A stretch of DNA of 20,103 nt, taken from contig NZ_CAJPMA010000024.1 of NCBI RefSeq assembly GCF_905371695.1, positions 1-20,103 of the forward strand. Reading direction: 5' to 3'. Below, piece by piece: positions 1 through 7,559 of this stretch (its first letter is position 1; the number at the start of each line of letters is the position of its first letter). The notes beneath the pieces are model-generated. The model saw only the letters and a list, made by a program, of their open reading frames with translations, was not told the origin of the DNA and did not search any database. The stretch comes from an uncultured Campylobacter sp. Lineage in GTDB: Bacteria; Campylobacterota; Campylobacteria; Campylobacterales; Campylobacteraceae. Both the position numbers and the translations under genes were made by a program.

Positions 1-350
1 ACATTCACTTAAATATATATAAAAATATAAACGAAGCTAAATTCGTCTGCTACGCTATGCCTCATTATGTCACCGCATATGCATTAAAACACGCTGTCAT
101 AGCGCCGAAAGATTATTTCGGCTATATGAAATACGGCGAGATAGAAGTGTATGATCCTAAGCAATTTGAAGATTGGTACGAACGAGCGGACACTGAAATT
201 TACAGATACATGCTGGAAAAACGGCGCAACGTCGCGATTATTAGAGGATACGGAATTTACGCTTTTGCTAGAACGGCGCAGCAGCTGGCGAAGGAAATCG
301 CGGTTTTGGAAAATAGCTGCAAAATTTTACATATAGCAAATTCATATTAA
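1..350 (+). CDS. Class II aldolase/adducin-fold protein, 3' end only
   Basis: The reading frame is open from base 3 back to the window edge, so this is the C-terminal ~116 residues of a longer gene; the ATG at 57 is internal, not the start. The segment follows the class II aldolase/adducin pattern: a region aligning with the family's HxH strand followed by YVTA, an 'IAPKDYFGYMKYG' stretch, an acidic-aromatic middle, and the closing 'AIIRGYGIYAFARTAQQLAK' helix-strand unit with a final helix carrying LENSCKIL. Class II aldolases normally bind Zn with three histidines (HxH plus a later NHG/HHG). Here the matching positions read CYAM (bases 48-59) and RGYG (bases 243-254), so the visible metal ligands are absent. 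The enzyme's substrate cannot be named, and it may not be an aldolase at all. It is separated by 145 bases from the ppiD-like gene on the same strand. Confidence 0.72.
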   Translation, partial: IHLNIYKNINEAKFVCYAMPHYVTAYALKHAVIAPKDYFGYMKYGEIEVYDPKQFEDWYERADTEIYRYMLEKRRNVAIIRGYGIYAFARTAQQLAKEIAVLENSCKILHIANSY

Positions 351-374
351 TTTTTAAGCTATTTATAAGCGTAA

Positions 375-399
375 CTAACGAATTTTGTACGTTTGTTAG
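375..399 (+). other. Hairpin downstream of the aldolase-fold gene
   Basis: CTAACGAA (375-382) can pair with TTTGTTAG (392-399) around a 9-base loop, with one G-T pair. It is followed by GCGAAAATTTT rather than a clean T tract. It could be a weak transcription terminator or an RNA 3' end; the sequence alone does not decide. Confidence 0.3.
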
Positions 400-452
400 C
401 GAAAATTTTGCGAGAAAAGCGCGATTTTAAGGTAATTTAAGAGAATTTCGGA

Positions 453-458
453 TAAAAT
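453..458 (+). promoter_or_regulatory. Candidate sigma70 -10 element before the ppiD-like gene
   Basis: TAAAAT preceded by GGA lies 37 bases before the ATG at 496 and leaves a short leader. There is no convincing -35, which is usual for Campylobacter housekeeping promoters. If real, it would drive ppiD-like-ftsA-ftsZ. TAAAAT is very common in this AT-rich background, so support is modest. Confidence 0.35.
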
Positions 459-495
459 CACAAATATTTTTGTTAGTATTTCAAAGGAAATTTTA

Positions 496-1953
496 ATGAT
501 AACTTGGATGCAAAAGCATAAAAAATACCTAGTCGTGACGATTTGGATTAGCACGATAGCCTTTGTGGGCGCGGGTTTCGTCGGCTGGGGAGCATACGAT
601 CTAAACGCCAATAGAGCCACTTCGGTAGCCACGGTAGGTCACAGAAATATCAGCGTTCAAGAATTTCAACAAAAATATAACCAACTATACGATTATTACG
701 CTAACATTTTCGACGGCAAATTAACTCAGGAAAAAGCCGACGAGATGGGACTGGAAAATTTGGCGCTACAAGCAACTATTCAAGAAAATATGCTACTAAA
801 TTTCGCCGACGATATCGGACTTGACGTTAGCGACGAGGATATTTTAAAATACATCGTAACCGATCCGAATTTTCAAAAAGACGGAAAATTCGATAAAAAT
901 TTCTACTATGACGTTCTAAGACGAGCTAGGATAAATCCCAATGATTTTGAGAAAAATTTGAAACGCTCTATTTTGTTAGATAAGCTAAATTTCGTGCTAA
1001 ATGCATCTCCTATGAAAAACGATCTGGAAATGATGACGTCAAGTATTTTTATGAAAGATAAAATTTTAGCACAAGTCGTAAAGGTTAGCGCAGACGAAGT
1101 AAAAATAAATGAAGACGAAGTAAAAAAGCTGTGGCAAGAGCATAAAAACGACTATATGACCAAGACGCTTTACGACGCGGATACCCTATTTGTCGAGCCG
1201 GTAAATAGCGAGGCTAACGCAACTTCGCTAACGGCGTACTATAATGACAATAAAGATAAATATAAAAGTAGCGACGACAAAATAAAAGCATACGACGAAG
1301 TAAAAGAGCAGGTCCAAAAAGATTATAATCTAGAACAGGCAAAAACCGATGCATTAGAAAAATATATAGCCGTTAAAAAAGGCGAGCTAGCAACCAACGG
1401 AAAAATGAATTTCAATGAAGATAACGCTAGTTTTTCGGTAGGCGAACTAAAAGGCGCAAAGGCTGGAGACACGATAAAACCTTTTGTGTATGAAAACGGC
1501 TATTTAATAGTAAAATTAAATAGCATAACCGCGCCGGAACCTATGAGCTACGAACAAGCTCGCGATAAGATCTTGGAAATTTATAAAGATCAAAAGATAA
1601 GAGAAATTTTAGAGCAAAAAGCGAAGGATGCCATAAAAGATTTTAAAGGTAAAGAAGTAGGCCTTATAGACAGAGAGGCTAACGCCACGATAGAGGGACT
1701 AGAAAGCTATGAAGTGCAAGCATTTGCCAGTCGACTCTTAGAATCGCCTAACAAAAAAGGCTATGTTATATTAGACGATAAAGCCGTCGTATACGAAATT
1801 TTAGAGCAAAATTTAACCAACAACGTAACAAATAACGAATACAAACAGTTAATGGAGCAAAACGTCGCAAGACTAAAAAATAGCGAACTAATGAAAGATT
1901 TAGCCGCCCAGCTACAAAAACGCTATAAAATAAAAGAATACACCAAAAGGTAA
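496..1953 (+). CDS. Membrane-anchored PpiD/SurA-like periplasmic chaperone (annotated as peptidylprolyl isomerase)
   Basis: A 485-residue protein with a short cytoplasmic N-terminus (MITWMQKHKKY), a single membrane helix at about residues 11-34, and a periplasmic part that begins like the SurA N-terminal domain (SVQEFQQKYNQLYDYY, then the DVSDEDILKYI and NPNDFEKNL stretches). This is the PpiD layout: an inner-membrane-anchored holdase for proteins leaving the Sec translocon. The middle differs from E. coli PpiD (about 620 residues). The parvulin core with its GGDLGW-type motif is not visible, although the flanking parts 'YENGYLIVKLNSI' and 'MSYEQARDKI' match the ends of that region. It is therefore probably a chaperone with little or no isomerase activity. 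An AAAGGA ribosome site (484-489) precedes the ATG. ftsA follows after 5 bases, suggesting co-transcription. Confidence 0.85.
   Translation: MITWMQKHKKYLVVTIWISTIAFVGAGFVGWGAYDLNANRATSVATVGHRNISVQEFQQKYNQLYDYYANIFDGKLTQEKADEMGLENLALQATIQENMLLNFADDIGLDVSDEDILKYIVTDPNFQKDGKFDKNFYYDVLRRARINPNDFEKNLKRSILLDKLNFVLNASPMKNDLEMMTSSIFMKDKILAQVVKVSADEVKINEDEVKKLWQEHKNDYMTKTLYDADTLFVEPVNSEANATSLTAYYNDNKDKYKSSDDKIKAYDEVKEQVQKDYNLEQAKTDALEKYIAVKKGELATNGKMNFNEDNASFSVGELKGAKAGDTIKPFVYENGYLIVKLNSITAPEPMSYEQARDKILEIYKDQKIREILEQKAKDAIKDFKGKEVGLIDREANATIEGLESYEVQAFASRLLESPNKKGYVILDDKAVVYEILEQNLTNNVTNNEYKQLMEQNVARLKNSELMKDLAAQLQKRYKIKEYTKR
1945..1950 (+). promoter_or_regulatory. Ribosome binding site that fixes the ftsA TTG start
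   Basis: AAAAGG lies at the very end of the ppiD-like coding sequence, 8 bases before the TTG at 1959. No ATG or GTG in this frame gives the conserved FtsA N-terminus, so this site supports initiation at TTG. Confidence 0.65.
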
Positions 1954-1958
1954 TTGCT

Positions 1959-3365
1959 TTGAGTACTAGAATCTTAGGCATAGACGTCGGATCGTTTCAA
2001 ATCTGCGCCGTTATCGCTCAACACGATGAAAACGGTATCAAAATAATAGGTATAGGCACCGAAAAAACGCAAGGAATAAAAAAAGGCGTAATTACGAATA
2101 TCGAGCAAGCTTCAAAATCGATAAAAAGCGCGCTTTCGGAAGCCGAGAGGGTTGCGGGTACTAGATATGAAAAAGTCGTAGTCTCTATATCTGGAGCCTA
2201 TACTAAAAGCGTAGATAGTAGCGGCGTAGTAAACATCCCAAATCACGAGATCGGTATAAGAGAGATCGAGCGTGCCGTGCAAATGGCGGATCATAACGCA
2301 AATATACCGCACGAATACGAACGTCTTCACGTATTGCCGTATAATTTTAAAGTAGACGATCAAGAGCACATTGAAGATCCTATCGGTATGAACGGCACTA
2401 GGCTAGAAGTTCAGACGCATATTATTACCGTTCAAAAGTCTTCTTTAAGTAATTTAAGAAAAGCTATAAGCTCAGCCGGCGTACAAATAGACAATATAGT
2501 CCTTTCGGGTTACGCTTCGGCGATCGCTACGTTAACCATAGACGAAAAAGAGCTCGGCGTAGCGCTAATCGATATGGGCGGAGCTACGTGTAATATGGTT
2601 ATTCATTCGGGAAATTCTATTAGATACAACGAATTTTTAGGCGTAGGCTCGACGAATATCACGAACGACCTTTCTATGGCTCTGCATACGCCGCCGCAAA
2701 AAGCAGAAGAAATCAAGCTAAATTACAGCTCGTTAGTTAATAAATCAATCGATTTAATCGAACTCCCCGTACTAGGCGACGAGGGCAAAACTCACGAAGT
2801 ATCGCTAGATATAATCTCCGACGTAATATACCCGAGGGTTGAGGAAACTTTAATGATCCTCGCAAAAATGATAGAAGATAGCGGATATAAAGAGCTGGTA
2901 GGCGCAGGCGTAGTACTAACGGGCGGGATGACGAAATTTGACGGATTACGCGAACTAGCATCGGCGATTTTTGATAAAATGCCCGTTCGTATCGCAAAAC
3001 CGAAAGAGACCGACGGCCTTTACGAAATTATGAGAGAGCCTGCTAATTCATGTGCTATTGGGCTTTGCATGTACGGAGCGGGCGAATTTACTCCTTACGA
3101 GATAGACTCTGAAAAGAAAATAAGATACAAAGGCGAAGTTGCCACAAAACCTAAATCAAATTTAAAAAACGTACTTGAAATAGATACGAATTCTAATGAA
3201 GACGAAAATTTTGAAGAGGGAATAGAATTGAAAAACGAAGCGCTAGGTACTGATGCGAAAAGCGGTAAAAAAGATTCGTTAAGTAGCATAGCGGACATTA
3301 GCAAGCACGAGAAAAAACCAAATATATTATCTAAATTTTGGCAGAAACTAACAGAATCATTCTAA
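1959..3365 (+). CDS. ftsA: Cell division protein FtsA
   Basis: FtsA is an actin-fold ATPase that polymerises at the division site and tethers FtsZ to the inner membrane. The 468-residue protein starts with the phosphate-1 loop ILGIDVGSFQICAVIA, has the phosphate-2 segment 'IDMGGATCNMVI' near residue 205, and the adenosine motif 'GVVLTGGMTKFDGL' near residue 320. It ends with a charged, poorly conserved linker of about 60 residues and a C-terminal amphipathic helix (ILSKFWQKLTESF) of the kind that inserts in the membrane. Translation starts at TTG, which may keep FtsA low relative to FtsZ; that is an inference. ftsZ follows 9 bases later, the classic ftsA-ftsZ pairing. The linker makes it longer than E. 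coli FtsA (420 residues). Confidence 0.96.
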   Translation: MSTRILGIDVGSFQICAVIAQHDENGIKIIGIGTEKTQGIKKGVITNIEQASKSIKSALSEAERVAGTRYEKVVVSISGAYTKSVDSSGVVNIPNHEIGIREIERAVQMADHNANIPHEYERLHVLPYNFKVDDQEHIEDPIGMNGTRLEVQTHIITVQKSSLSNLRKAISSAGVQIDNIVLSGYASAIATLTIDEKELGVALIDMGGATCNMVIHSGNSIRYNEFLGVGSTNITNDLSMALHTPPQKAEEIKLNYSSLVNKSIDLIELPVLGDEGKTHEVSLDIISDVIYPRVEETLMILAKMIEDSGYKELVGAGVVLTGGMTKFDGLRELASAIFDKMPVRIAKPKETDGLYEIMREPANSCAIGLCMYGAGEFTPYEIDSEKKIRYKGEVATKPKSNLKNVLEIDTNSNEDENFEEGIELKNEALGTDAKSGKKDSLSSIADISKHEKKPNILSKFWQKLTESF

Positions 3366-3374
3366 GGAGAAAAA

Positions 3375-4520
3375 ATGGGTAGCTTCACGGTAGAAGAGAA
3401 CAAACGAGTCTACGGCGCAAAGATTAAGGTCATAGGCGCAGGCGGCGGCGGCGGGAATATGATAAATCATATGATTAGAGAAAATTCTGACCTAAACGTA
3501 GATCTAATAATTGCAAATACCGACGTGCAAGCGCTTGAAAATTCGTCTGCTCATACCAAAATTCAACTCGGCGAAAGAACCACAAAAGGGCTTGGAGCCG
3601 GTATGGATCCAAAAATCGGCAAAGCCGCGGCTGACGAAAGCTACGACGAAATAAAAAGCGCGCTTGAAACGTCGGATATAGTTTTTATAGCCACCGGTCT
3701 TGGCGGCGGGACGGGAACCGGGGCCACGCCTATCGTAGCCAGAGCGGCAAAAGAGGTTGGCTCGCTAACGGTAGCCGTAGTTACTATGCCGTTTAGCTTC
3801 GAGGGTAAAAAGCGCCGTAACCAAGCCGAAGCGGGACTTATAGAGCTTCGCAAAGAGTGCGATTCTATCGTAGTTATCCCAAACGATAAACTTCTAACGC
3901 TCATAGATAAAAAAGCCGGTATAGCCGAAAGCTACAAAATGGTAGATAACGTTCTAGCTCGCGCCGTAAGCGGAATGAGTACGATCATTTTAAATTCAGA
4001 AAGCAGCATGAATATAGACTTTGCCGACGTTAGGACGATTATGAGCTACCGCGGAATGGCTCTAATGGGTATGGGCGACGCACAAGGCGAAGAAGCCGCC
4101 CAAGAGGCGATCAAAAACGCTATCCAATCTCCATTGCTTGATAACGTATCGATTAACGGCGCAATGGGCGTTTTGGTACACTTTAAAATTAGCCCGTTAT
4201 GCCCTCTAAGCGATATTCACGAGGCCATGATGATCATAAACGAAGCAGCCGATGAGAACGCCAACATAAAAATGGGAACGACTACCGACGACGAGATAGA
4301 AGACAATAGAGTCGAAGTTACTATTATAGCAACCGGTTTTAAAAGCACGATAGAGGAAAAAATAGAAGCGACCGCGACGCCTATCGAGCAAAAACCTACC
4401 ATCGGTAATCCTATGCTAAGCAAACGTCTAGAAAAACTAAAAGTATCAGGCGGTTACGAGAGCGAAGAAGCTATGGAGGAACTTGAAAAGCCGACTTGGC
4501 TACGCCGCCAAATGGATTAA
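3375..4520 (+). CDS. ftsZ: Cell division protein FtsZ
   Basis: FtsZ is a tubulin-family GTPase that forms the cytokinetic Z-ring. The 381-residue sequence shows the N-terminal glycine motif GAGGGGGN (21-28), the tubulin signature GGGTGTG (110-116), the nucleotide-contacting MPFSFEGKKR (138-147) and the T7 loop NIDFADV (213-219) that completes the GTPase site of the neighbouring subunit. It ends with PTWLRRQMD, the conserved C-terminal peptide bound by FtsA and other division partners. A strong AAGGAG site ends 6 bases before the ATG. The length is normal. A perfect hairpin and T tract follow the stop, so transcription of the ppiD-like-ftsA-ftsZ unit most likely ends there. Confidence 0.98.
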   Translation: MGSFTVEENKRVYGAKIKVIGAGGGGGNMINHMIRENSDLNVDLIIANTDVQALENSSAHTKIQLGERTTKGLGAGMDPKIGKAAADESYDEIKSALETSDIVFIATGLGGGTGTGATPIVARAAKEVGSLTVAVVTMPFSFEGKKRRNQAEAGLIELRKECDSIVVIPNDKLLTLIDKKAGIAESYKMVDNVLARAVSGMSTIILNSESSMNIDFADVRTIMSYRGMALMGMGDAQGEEAAQEAIKNAIQSPLLDNVSINGAMGVLVHFKISPLCPLSDIHEAMMIINEAADENANIKMGTTTDDEIEDNRVEVTIIATGFKSTIEEKIEATATPIEQKPTIGNPMLSKRLEKLKVSGGYESEEAMEELEKPTWLRRQMD

Positions 4521-4543
4521 ATTTTCTACCAGATTTCTCCGAG

Positions 4544-4572
4544 AGCGATGAATTTTATATTCATCGCTTTTT
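4544..4572 (+). terminator. Intrinsic terminator after ftsZ
   Basis: AGCGATGAA (4544-4552) and TTCATCGCT (4560-4568) form a perfect 9-bp stem with a 7-base loop, followed by TTTT at 4569-4572. It sits between the convergent ftsZ and DUF59 genes. On the minus strand the hairpin lacks a following T tract, so it mainly serves the ftsZ side. Confidence 0.85.
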
Positions 4573-4579
4573 ATAAATT

Positions 4580-4870
4580 TCAAACTCCTAGAGCCTTTTT
4601 AACTTCGTCGCTAGCCATCTGTATATTCCACTCGGGCTCCCAGACTAGATCGATATCGCACTCTTTTATACCTTCTACTCGCAATACCGCATCGTTTACC
4701 CAGCCTAGAATTAGTTCGTGTAACGGGCAAGATCTAGTAGATAGCGTCATCGTAACCTTTACCGTATCGCCGTTTACGCTTACGTCGTAAATCAGCCCGA
4801 GCGATACTATATCAAAACCTACTTCGGGATCTACGATCATGCGAAGCTCGTCGTAAATTCTCTCTTTCAT
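4580..4870 (-). CDS. DUF59/MIP18-family iron-sulfur assembly protein
   Basis: A 96-residue stand-alone DUF59 domain. It has the family signature DPEVGFDIVSLGLIYDV (14-30), a cysteine in the 'TRSCPL' loop (C48) at the usual TxxxCP position, and the terminal 'WEPEW...MASDEVKKALG' segment. Relatives (SufT, PaaD, eukaryotic MIP18/CIA2) help insert or mature Fe-S clusters. Its ATG overlaps the TGA of the upstream membrane-protein gene as ATGA, so the two are translationally coupled. Because it is the last gene of a cassette with a DUF2249 protein and a putative metal- or heme-binding membrane protein, it may serve that membrane protein rather than general Fe-S assembly (inference). It converges with ftsZ. 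Confidence 0.88.
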   Translation of the reverse strand: MKERIYDELRMIVDPEVGFDIVSLGLIYDVSVNGDTVKVTMTLSTRSCPLHELILGWVNDAVLRVEGIKECDIDLVWEPEWNIQMASDEVKKALGV

Positions 4871-6042
4871 TTTCCTACTCCAAAATTAGTAAATTTAAAA
4901 ACGTGCGCCATATTAAGCGCGACTAGACTAACGCTAATCAACATACAAAAAAGCGCGATAAATTTTAGACCGAACGTAAAAAATACAAGCGCTAAAACGT
5001 TTGCGCAAATAGCCGCATAAGTAGGCTTTTTAATAATCATATCGTCAAGTAGCGGAATTTTAGCCTTTCCTACAAACGGCGAAACGTAGTGATACCAGAT
5101 GAGAAAAGGCGCGATTTTGTAAAGATGCGCGACGATAAAAGCGTATAAAAAGCCGTAAATCAGCCAAAATATTCCATAGCTAAATCGCCCAAAAGCCGCA
5201 AAAACGCAAAAGCCGCAAAACGAAGCAAGCGCCAAAACGATATTTACGTTCCAATAATCAAACGCCTTTCTCACGCGCCTTTTAATAATAATCGCCGCTT
5301 CGTATATGAAACATAAAATCGCCGCGACCGCGCAAAAAAGCGTAAATTTCGGCTCGTAAGCCAAAACCGCGCCGCCTAGCGCGTAAAATCCGAGCGAAAT
5401 TTTACTAGCCGTAAATTTTAGATCATGTACCAGCGCAAACATCGGTAAAAGCACGCTAGCCACGCCGACCGCGACGAAAAATACGAAACCTAGCACGAAA
5501 TACACGTGATAAAATAAAAGCGTCTCAAAATCCCACGCGAGCGCGCCCGTAAGCGCCAAAACCAAGCAAAATCCGAGCGTAATGCCGACTATTAAAAGCC
5601 CTGCCGAAACTAAGAGCGCAAACGCCGCAAAACTTCGCTTTTTATTTCCTATAAAACTAAGCGCGTAAGTAACGCCGAAAAATAAAAGCGACAAAAACAA
5701 AAACCCGCCGCCGGCGTGCATAAAAGCGCTATTGCCGGTAAATAACCCCGCAACGAACGCCATTAACGAAAGCGCATAGATAAAAAGATTTACAAACGCT
5801 CCTTTTATCGTAAAAAACGGTTTTTCAAGAATAACCGACGTTAGCTGATACAGCGCGCCCATAATTATGCTAATTACGAAGCCTACGAAAAATAGATGTA
5901 AAAATCCGGCGGTCGGCGGCGCAAAAACAGCGTCCAAATCTACCGTAAAAAACGCAAAGATACTTAAAAATAAAAACGCTAGTCCCGCGATAAAATATCC
6001 ACCGACTAGCCTAAACGGCGGCGCAAACGTATTTAAAAGCAT
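4867..6042 (-). CDS. Polytopic membrane protein, NnrS/heme-copper-like (tentative)
   Basis: A 391-residue, very hydrophobic protein with roughly 11-12 predicted membrane helices. Histidines lie in or next to helices: H49 (LHLFFVGFVIS), H179 (LLFYHVYFVLGF), H206 (FALVHDL), H306 (VAHLYKIAPF), H318 (WYHYVSPFVGK). This pattern resembles NnrS-type and heme-copper-oxidase-like membrane proteins linked to nitric oxide or respiration, but I could not test it by alignment and the family call is tentative. I chose the ATG at 6042 because it overlaps the stop of the upstream DUF2249 gene as TAATG. A TTG three codons earlier (6051) also lacks a ribosome site. The 3' end overlaps the DUF59 gene as ATGA. 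Confidence 0.75.
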   Translation of the reverse strand: MLLNTFAPPFRLVGGYFIAGLAFLFLSIFAFFTVDLDAVFAPPTAGFLHLFFVGFVISIIMGALYQLTSVILEKPFFTIKGAFVNLFIYALSLMAFVAGLFTGNSAFMHAGGGFLFLSLLFFGVTYALSFIGNKKRSFAAFALLVSAGLLIVGITLGFCLVLALTGALAWDFETLLFYHVYFVLGFVFFVAVGVASVLLPMFALVHDLKFTASKISLGFYALGGAVLAYEPKFTLFCAVAAILCFIYEAAIIIKRRVRKAFDYWNVNIVLALASFCGFCVFAAFGRFSYGIFWLIYGFLYAFIVAHLYKIAPFLIWYHYVSPFVGKAKIPLLDDMIIKKPTYAAICANVLALVFFTFGLKFIALFCMLISVSLVALNMAHVFKFTNFGVGK

Positions 6043-6377
6043 TAATGGCAAAGACTCGTATCGACGCCGTCTACGCTAGCGCCGCTTTTTAGCGTAAAGG
6101 TCATTTTTACCGCGCCACCTTCGATATCTTCGCGCTCGATATTAAACTGCGCTTGTAGTTTAGGGATTAGCCCCGCCGGGAATTTGTGGTTTATCATTAA
6201 AATTTTAGTGTTTGCGTCCGCAAATTTTATCGCCGCGAAAGCATTTAGCATAGGCTCTGGCGGCGGGCACGGGCGACTGTCGAATCCTACGAAATTTACG
6301 CCGTCTTTGTTTGTTTTATAAAACGGAACCGTCGCGCCGTCCACGCTAAATTCCTGCCAACCGTCAAAAAAATTCAT
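6042..6377 (-). CDS. DUF2249-domain protein
   Basis: A 111-residue soluble protein. Residues about 30-95 match the DUF2249 pattern: a 'FDSRPCPPPEPMLNAFAAI' block, then 'ILMINHKFPAGLIPKLQAQF' and a final beta strand (GGAVKMTFTLK). The fold resembles TusA-like proteins; the CPPPEP stretch with its cysteine stands where TusA proteins have their CP motif. DUF2249 proteins occur near denitrification, NO-response and DUF59 genes, which matches the neighbours here. The reaction is unknown. A strong AAGGAG site (6383-6388) and a TATAAT -10 (6406-6411) lie just upstream, so this is probably the first gene of the three-gene cassette. The TAA overlaps the next gene's ATG. Confidence 0.82.
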   Translation of the reverse strand: MNFFDGWQEFSVDGATVPFYKTNKDGVNFVGFDSRPCPPPEPMLNAFAAIKFADANTKILMINHKFPAGLIPKLQAQFNIEREDIEGGAVKMTFTLKSGASVDGVDTSLCH

Positions 6378-6405
6378 TTTTTCTCCTTGTTTGAAATTTC
6401 GGACG

Positions 6406-6411
6406 ATTATA
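6406..6411 (-). promoter_or_regulatory. -10 element of the DUF2249-membrane-DUF59 cassette
   Basis: On the minus strand this reads TATAAT, a perfect -10, placing the start of RNA near 6399 and the ATG at 6377 about 20 bases downstream. There is no clear -35. No operator-like palindrome was seen around it. Confidence 0.6.
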
Positions 6412-6420
6412 CTCTTAAAG

Positions 6421-6450
6421 AAAAATTTAGCGCTTGACGCGCCTCAACGC
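6421..6450 (-). terminator. Probable terminator of msrAB
   Basis: On the minus strand, GCGTTGA (6450-6444) pairs with TCAAGCGC (6437-6430) with one bulged base around a 6-base loop. It is followed by TAAATTTTTC, with five T at 6425-6421. It starts 6 bases past the msrAB stop and separates msrAB from the cassette promoter. Confidence 0.5.
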
Positions 6451-6455
6451 CCAAA

Positions 6456-7526
6456 TTACTTCACGTACTGGACGTAATCGCCGTATCCTAGCTCTTTCAT
6501 TTTTTCAAGCGGGATAAATTTTAAACTCGCGCCGTTTATGCAGTAGCGAAGTCCGCCGCGCTCTTTCGGCCCGTCGTCAAAAACGTGCCCTAAATGGCTA
6601 TCCGCGCCATTTGAGCGTACTTCTACGCGCTGCATGCCGTGGCTGTCGTCTTGACTAAAATTTAGCGCGTCGGTAGTTATAGGCTTAGTAAAGCTCGGCC
6701 AGCCGCAGCCGGCGTCAAATTTATCCGAACTTGAAAATAGCGGCTTTCCGCTTACAATATCGACGTAGATGCCGCGCTCGTTCAGTTTATCGTATTCGCT
6801 GCTGAACGGGCGCTCTGTGGCGGCGTTTTGCGTGACGGCGTATTGCTCTGTGCTTAGTCGCTCGCGTAGTTGCTCGTCGCTAGGCTTTTTAAATTTTTGT
6901 TCGTCGTAAAGCGGCTTTTTGGCTAAATTTAAATCGATGTGACAATATCCGCCCGGGTTTTTATCCAGATAATCTTGGTGATAATCCTCGGCTAAGACGA
7001 AATTTCTAAGCGGCTCTACCTCGACGGCGATAGGCGCGCTAAATTTGCTCTGTTCCTGCGCGATAAAAGCCTTGATGCTAGGCAGCAGCGACGCATCCGC
7101 GTAGTAAATGCCCGTGCGGTACTGCCGTCCGACGTCGTTGCCTTGCTTATTGACCGACGTCGGCTCGATTATACGAAAGTAATGAGCTAAAATTTCGGTT
7201 AGAGAAACGCGATTTTCGTCGAATTTTAGGCGTAGAGTCTCGGCATGGTCGGTCTGTTTTAGCCCTTCGTAGCTTGCCTGCTCGCTCTTTCCGTTTGCAT
7301 AGCCCACGTCTGTTTGCGTTACGCCCGCAATCTTTTTAAAATACCCTTCGACGCCCCAAAAGCAGCCGCCTGCTAGGTAAATTTCGGTTATTTTTTGCAT
7401 TCCGTTTCCTTTAACGTCTAAATTTTGACCGTCGCGCCCCGCTTGCGCCTCGTGTCCCTGCCCGCAGCCCAATGTCGCAAACAACGTCGCGATCAAAACG
7501 AGTATTTTTTTAAATTTTGTGCTCAT
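6456..7526 (-). CDS. msrAB: Fused methionine sulfoxide reductase MsrA-MsrB, lipoprotein
   Basis: Reduces both S- and R-methionine sulfoxide in oxidatively damaged proteins. The 356-residue protein starts with a lipoprotein signal (hydrophobic ILVLIATLFATLGC; the lipid-attached Cys would be C21), so it should act at the membrane facing the periplasm and need electrons carried across the inner membrane. The MsrA domain follows with catalytic C55 in GGCFWG, the EDYHQDYL motif and GGYCHIDL. The MsrB domain has GCGWPSF (C274), HLGHVFDDGP and RYCINGASLKFIP with catalytic C329. The zinc CxxC pair of many MsrB proteins is absent (YVDIVSGKPLF), as in other periplasmic fusions. The strong site AAGGAGGA (7531-7538) sets the ATG. 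It is a single-gene unit with its own promoter and terminator. Confidence 0.95.
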   Translation of the reverse strand: MSTKFKKILVLIATLFATLGCGQGHEAQAGRDGQNLDVKGNGMQKITEIYLAGGCFWGVEGYFKKIAGVTQTDVGYANGKSEQASYEGLKQTDHAETLRLKFDENRVSLTEILAHYFRIIEPTSVNKQGNDVGRQYRTGIYYADASLLPSIKAFIAQEQSKFSAPIAVEVEPLRNFVLAEDYHQDYLDKNPGGYCHIDLNLAKKPLYDEQKFKKPSDEQLRERLSTEQYAVTQNAATERPFSSEYDKLNERGIYVDIVSGKPLFSSSDKFDAGCGWPSFTKPITTDALNFSQDDSHGMQRVEVRSNGADSHLGHVFDDGPKERGGLRYCINGASLKFIPLEKMKELGYGDYVQYVK

Positions 7527-7550
7527 CTCATCCTCCTTATATTTTGCAAA

Positions 7551-7559
7551 ATTTTAGCA
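7551..7559 (-). promoter_or_regulatory. Extended -10 promoter of msrAB
   Basis: On the minus strand this reads TGCTAAAAT, an extended -10, placing the RNA start near 7544 just before the AAGGAGGA ribosome site (7538-7531). The same TTTGCTAAAAT string precedes rpmH. Confidence 0.5.

Noticed and set aside
3439..3454. GGC repeat as a phase-variable tract
   Set aside because: It encodes the conserved FtsZ glycine motif, has no homopolymer of seven or more, and sits in an essential gene.
6043..6051. TTG at 6051 as the start of the membrane protein
   Set aside because: It lacks a ribosome site and lies inside the DUF2249 gene. The ATG at 6042 forms a TAATG overlap and gives the same membrane topology.
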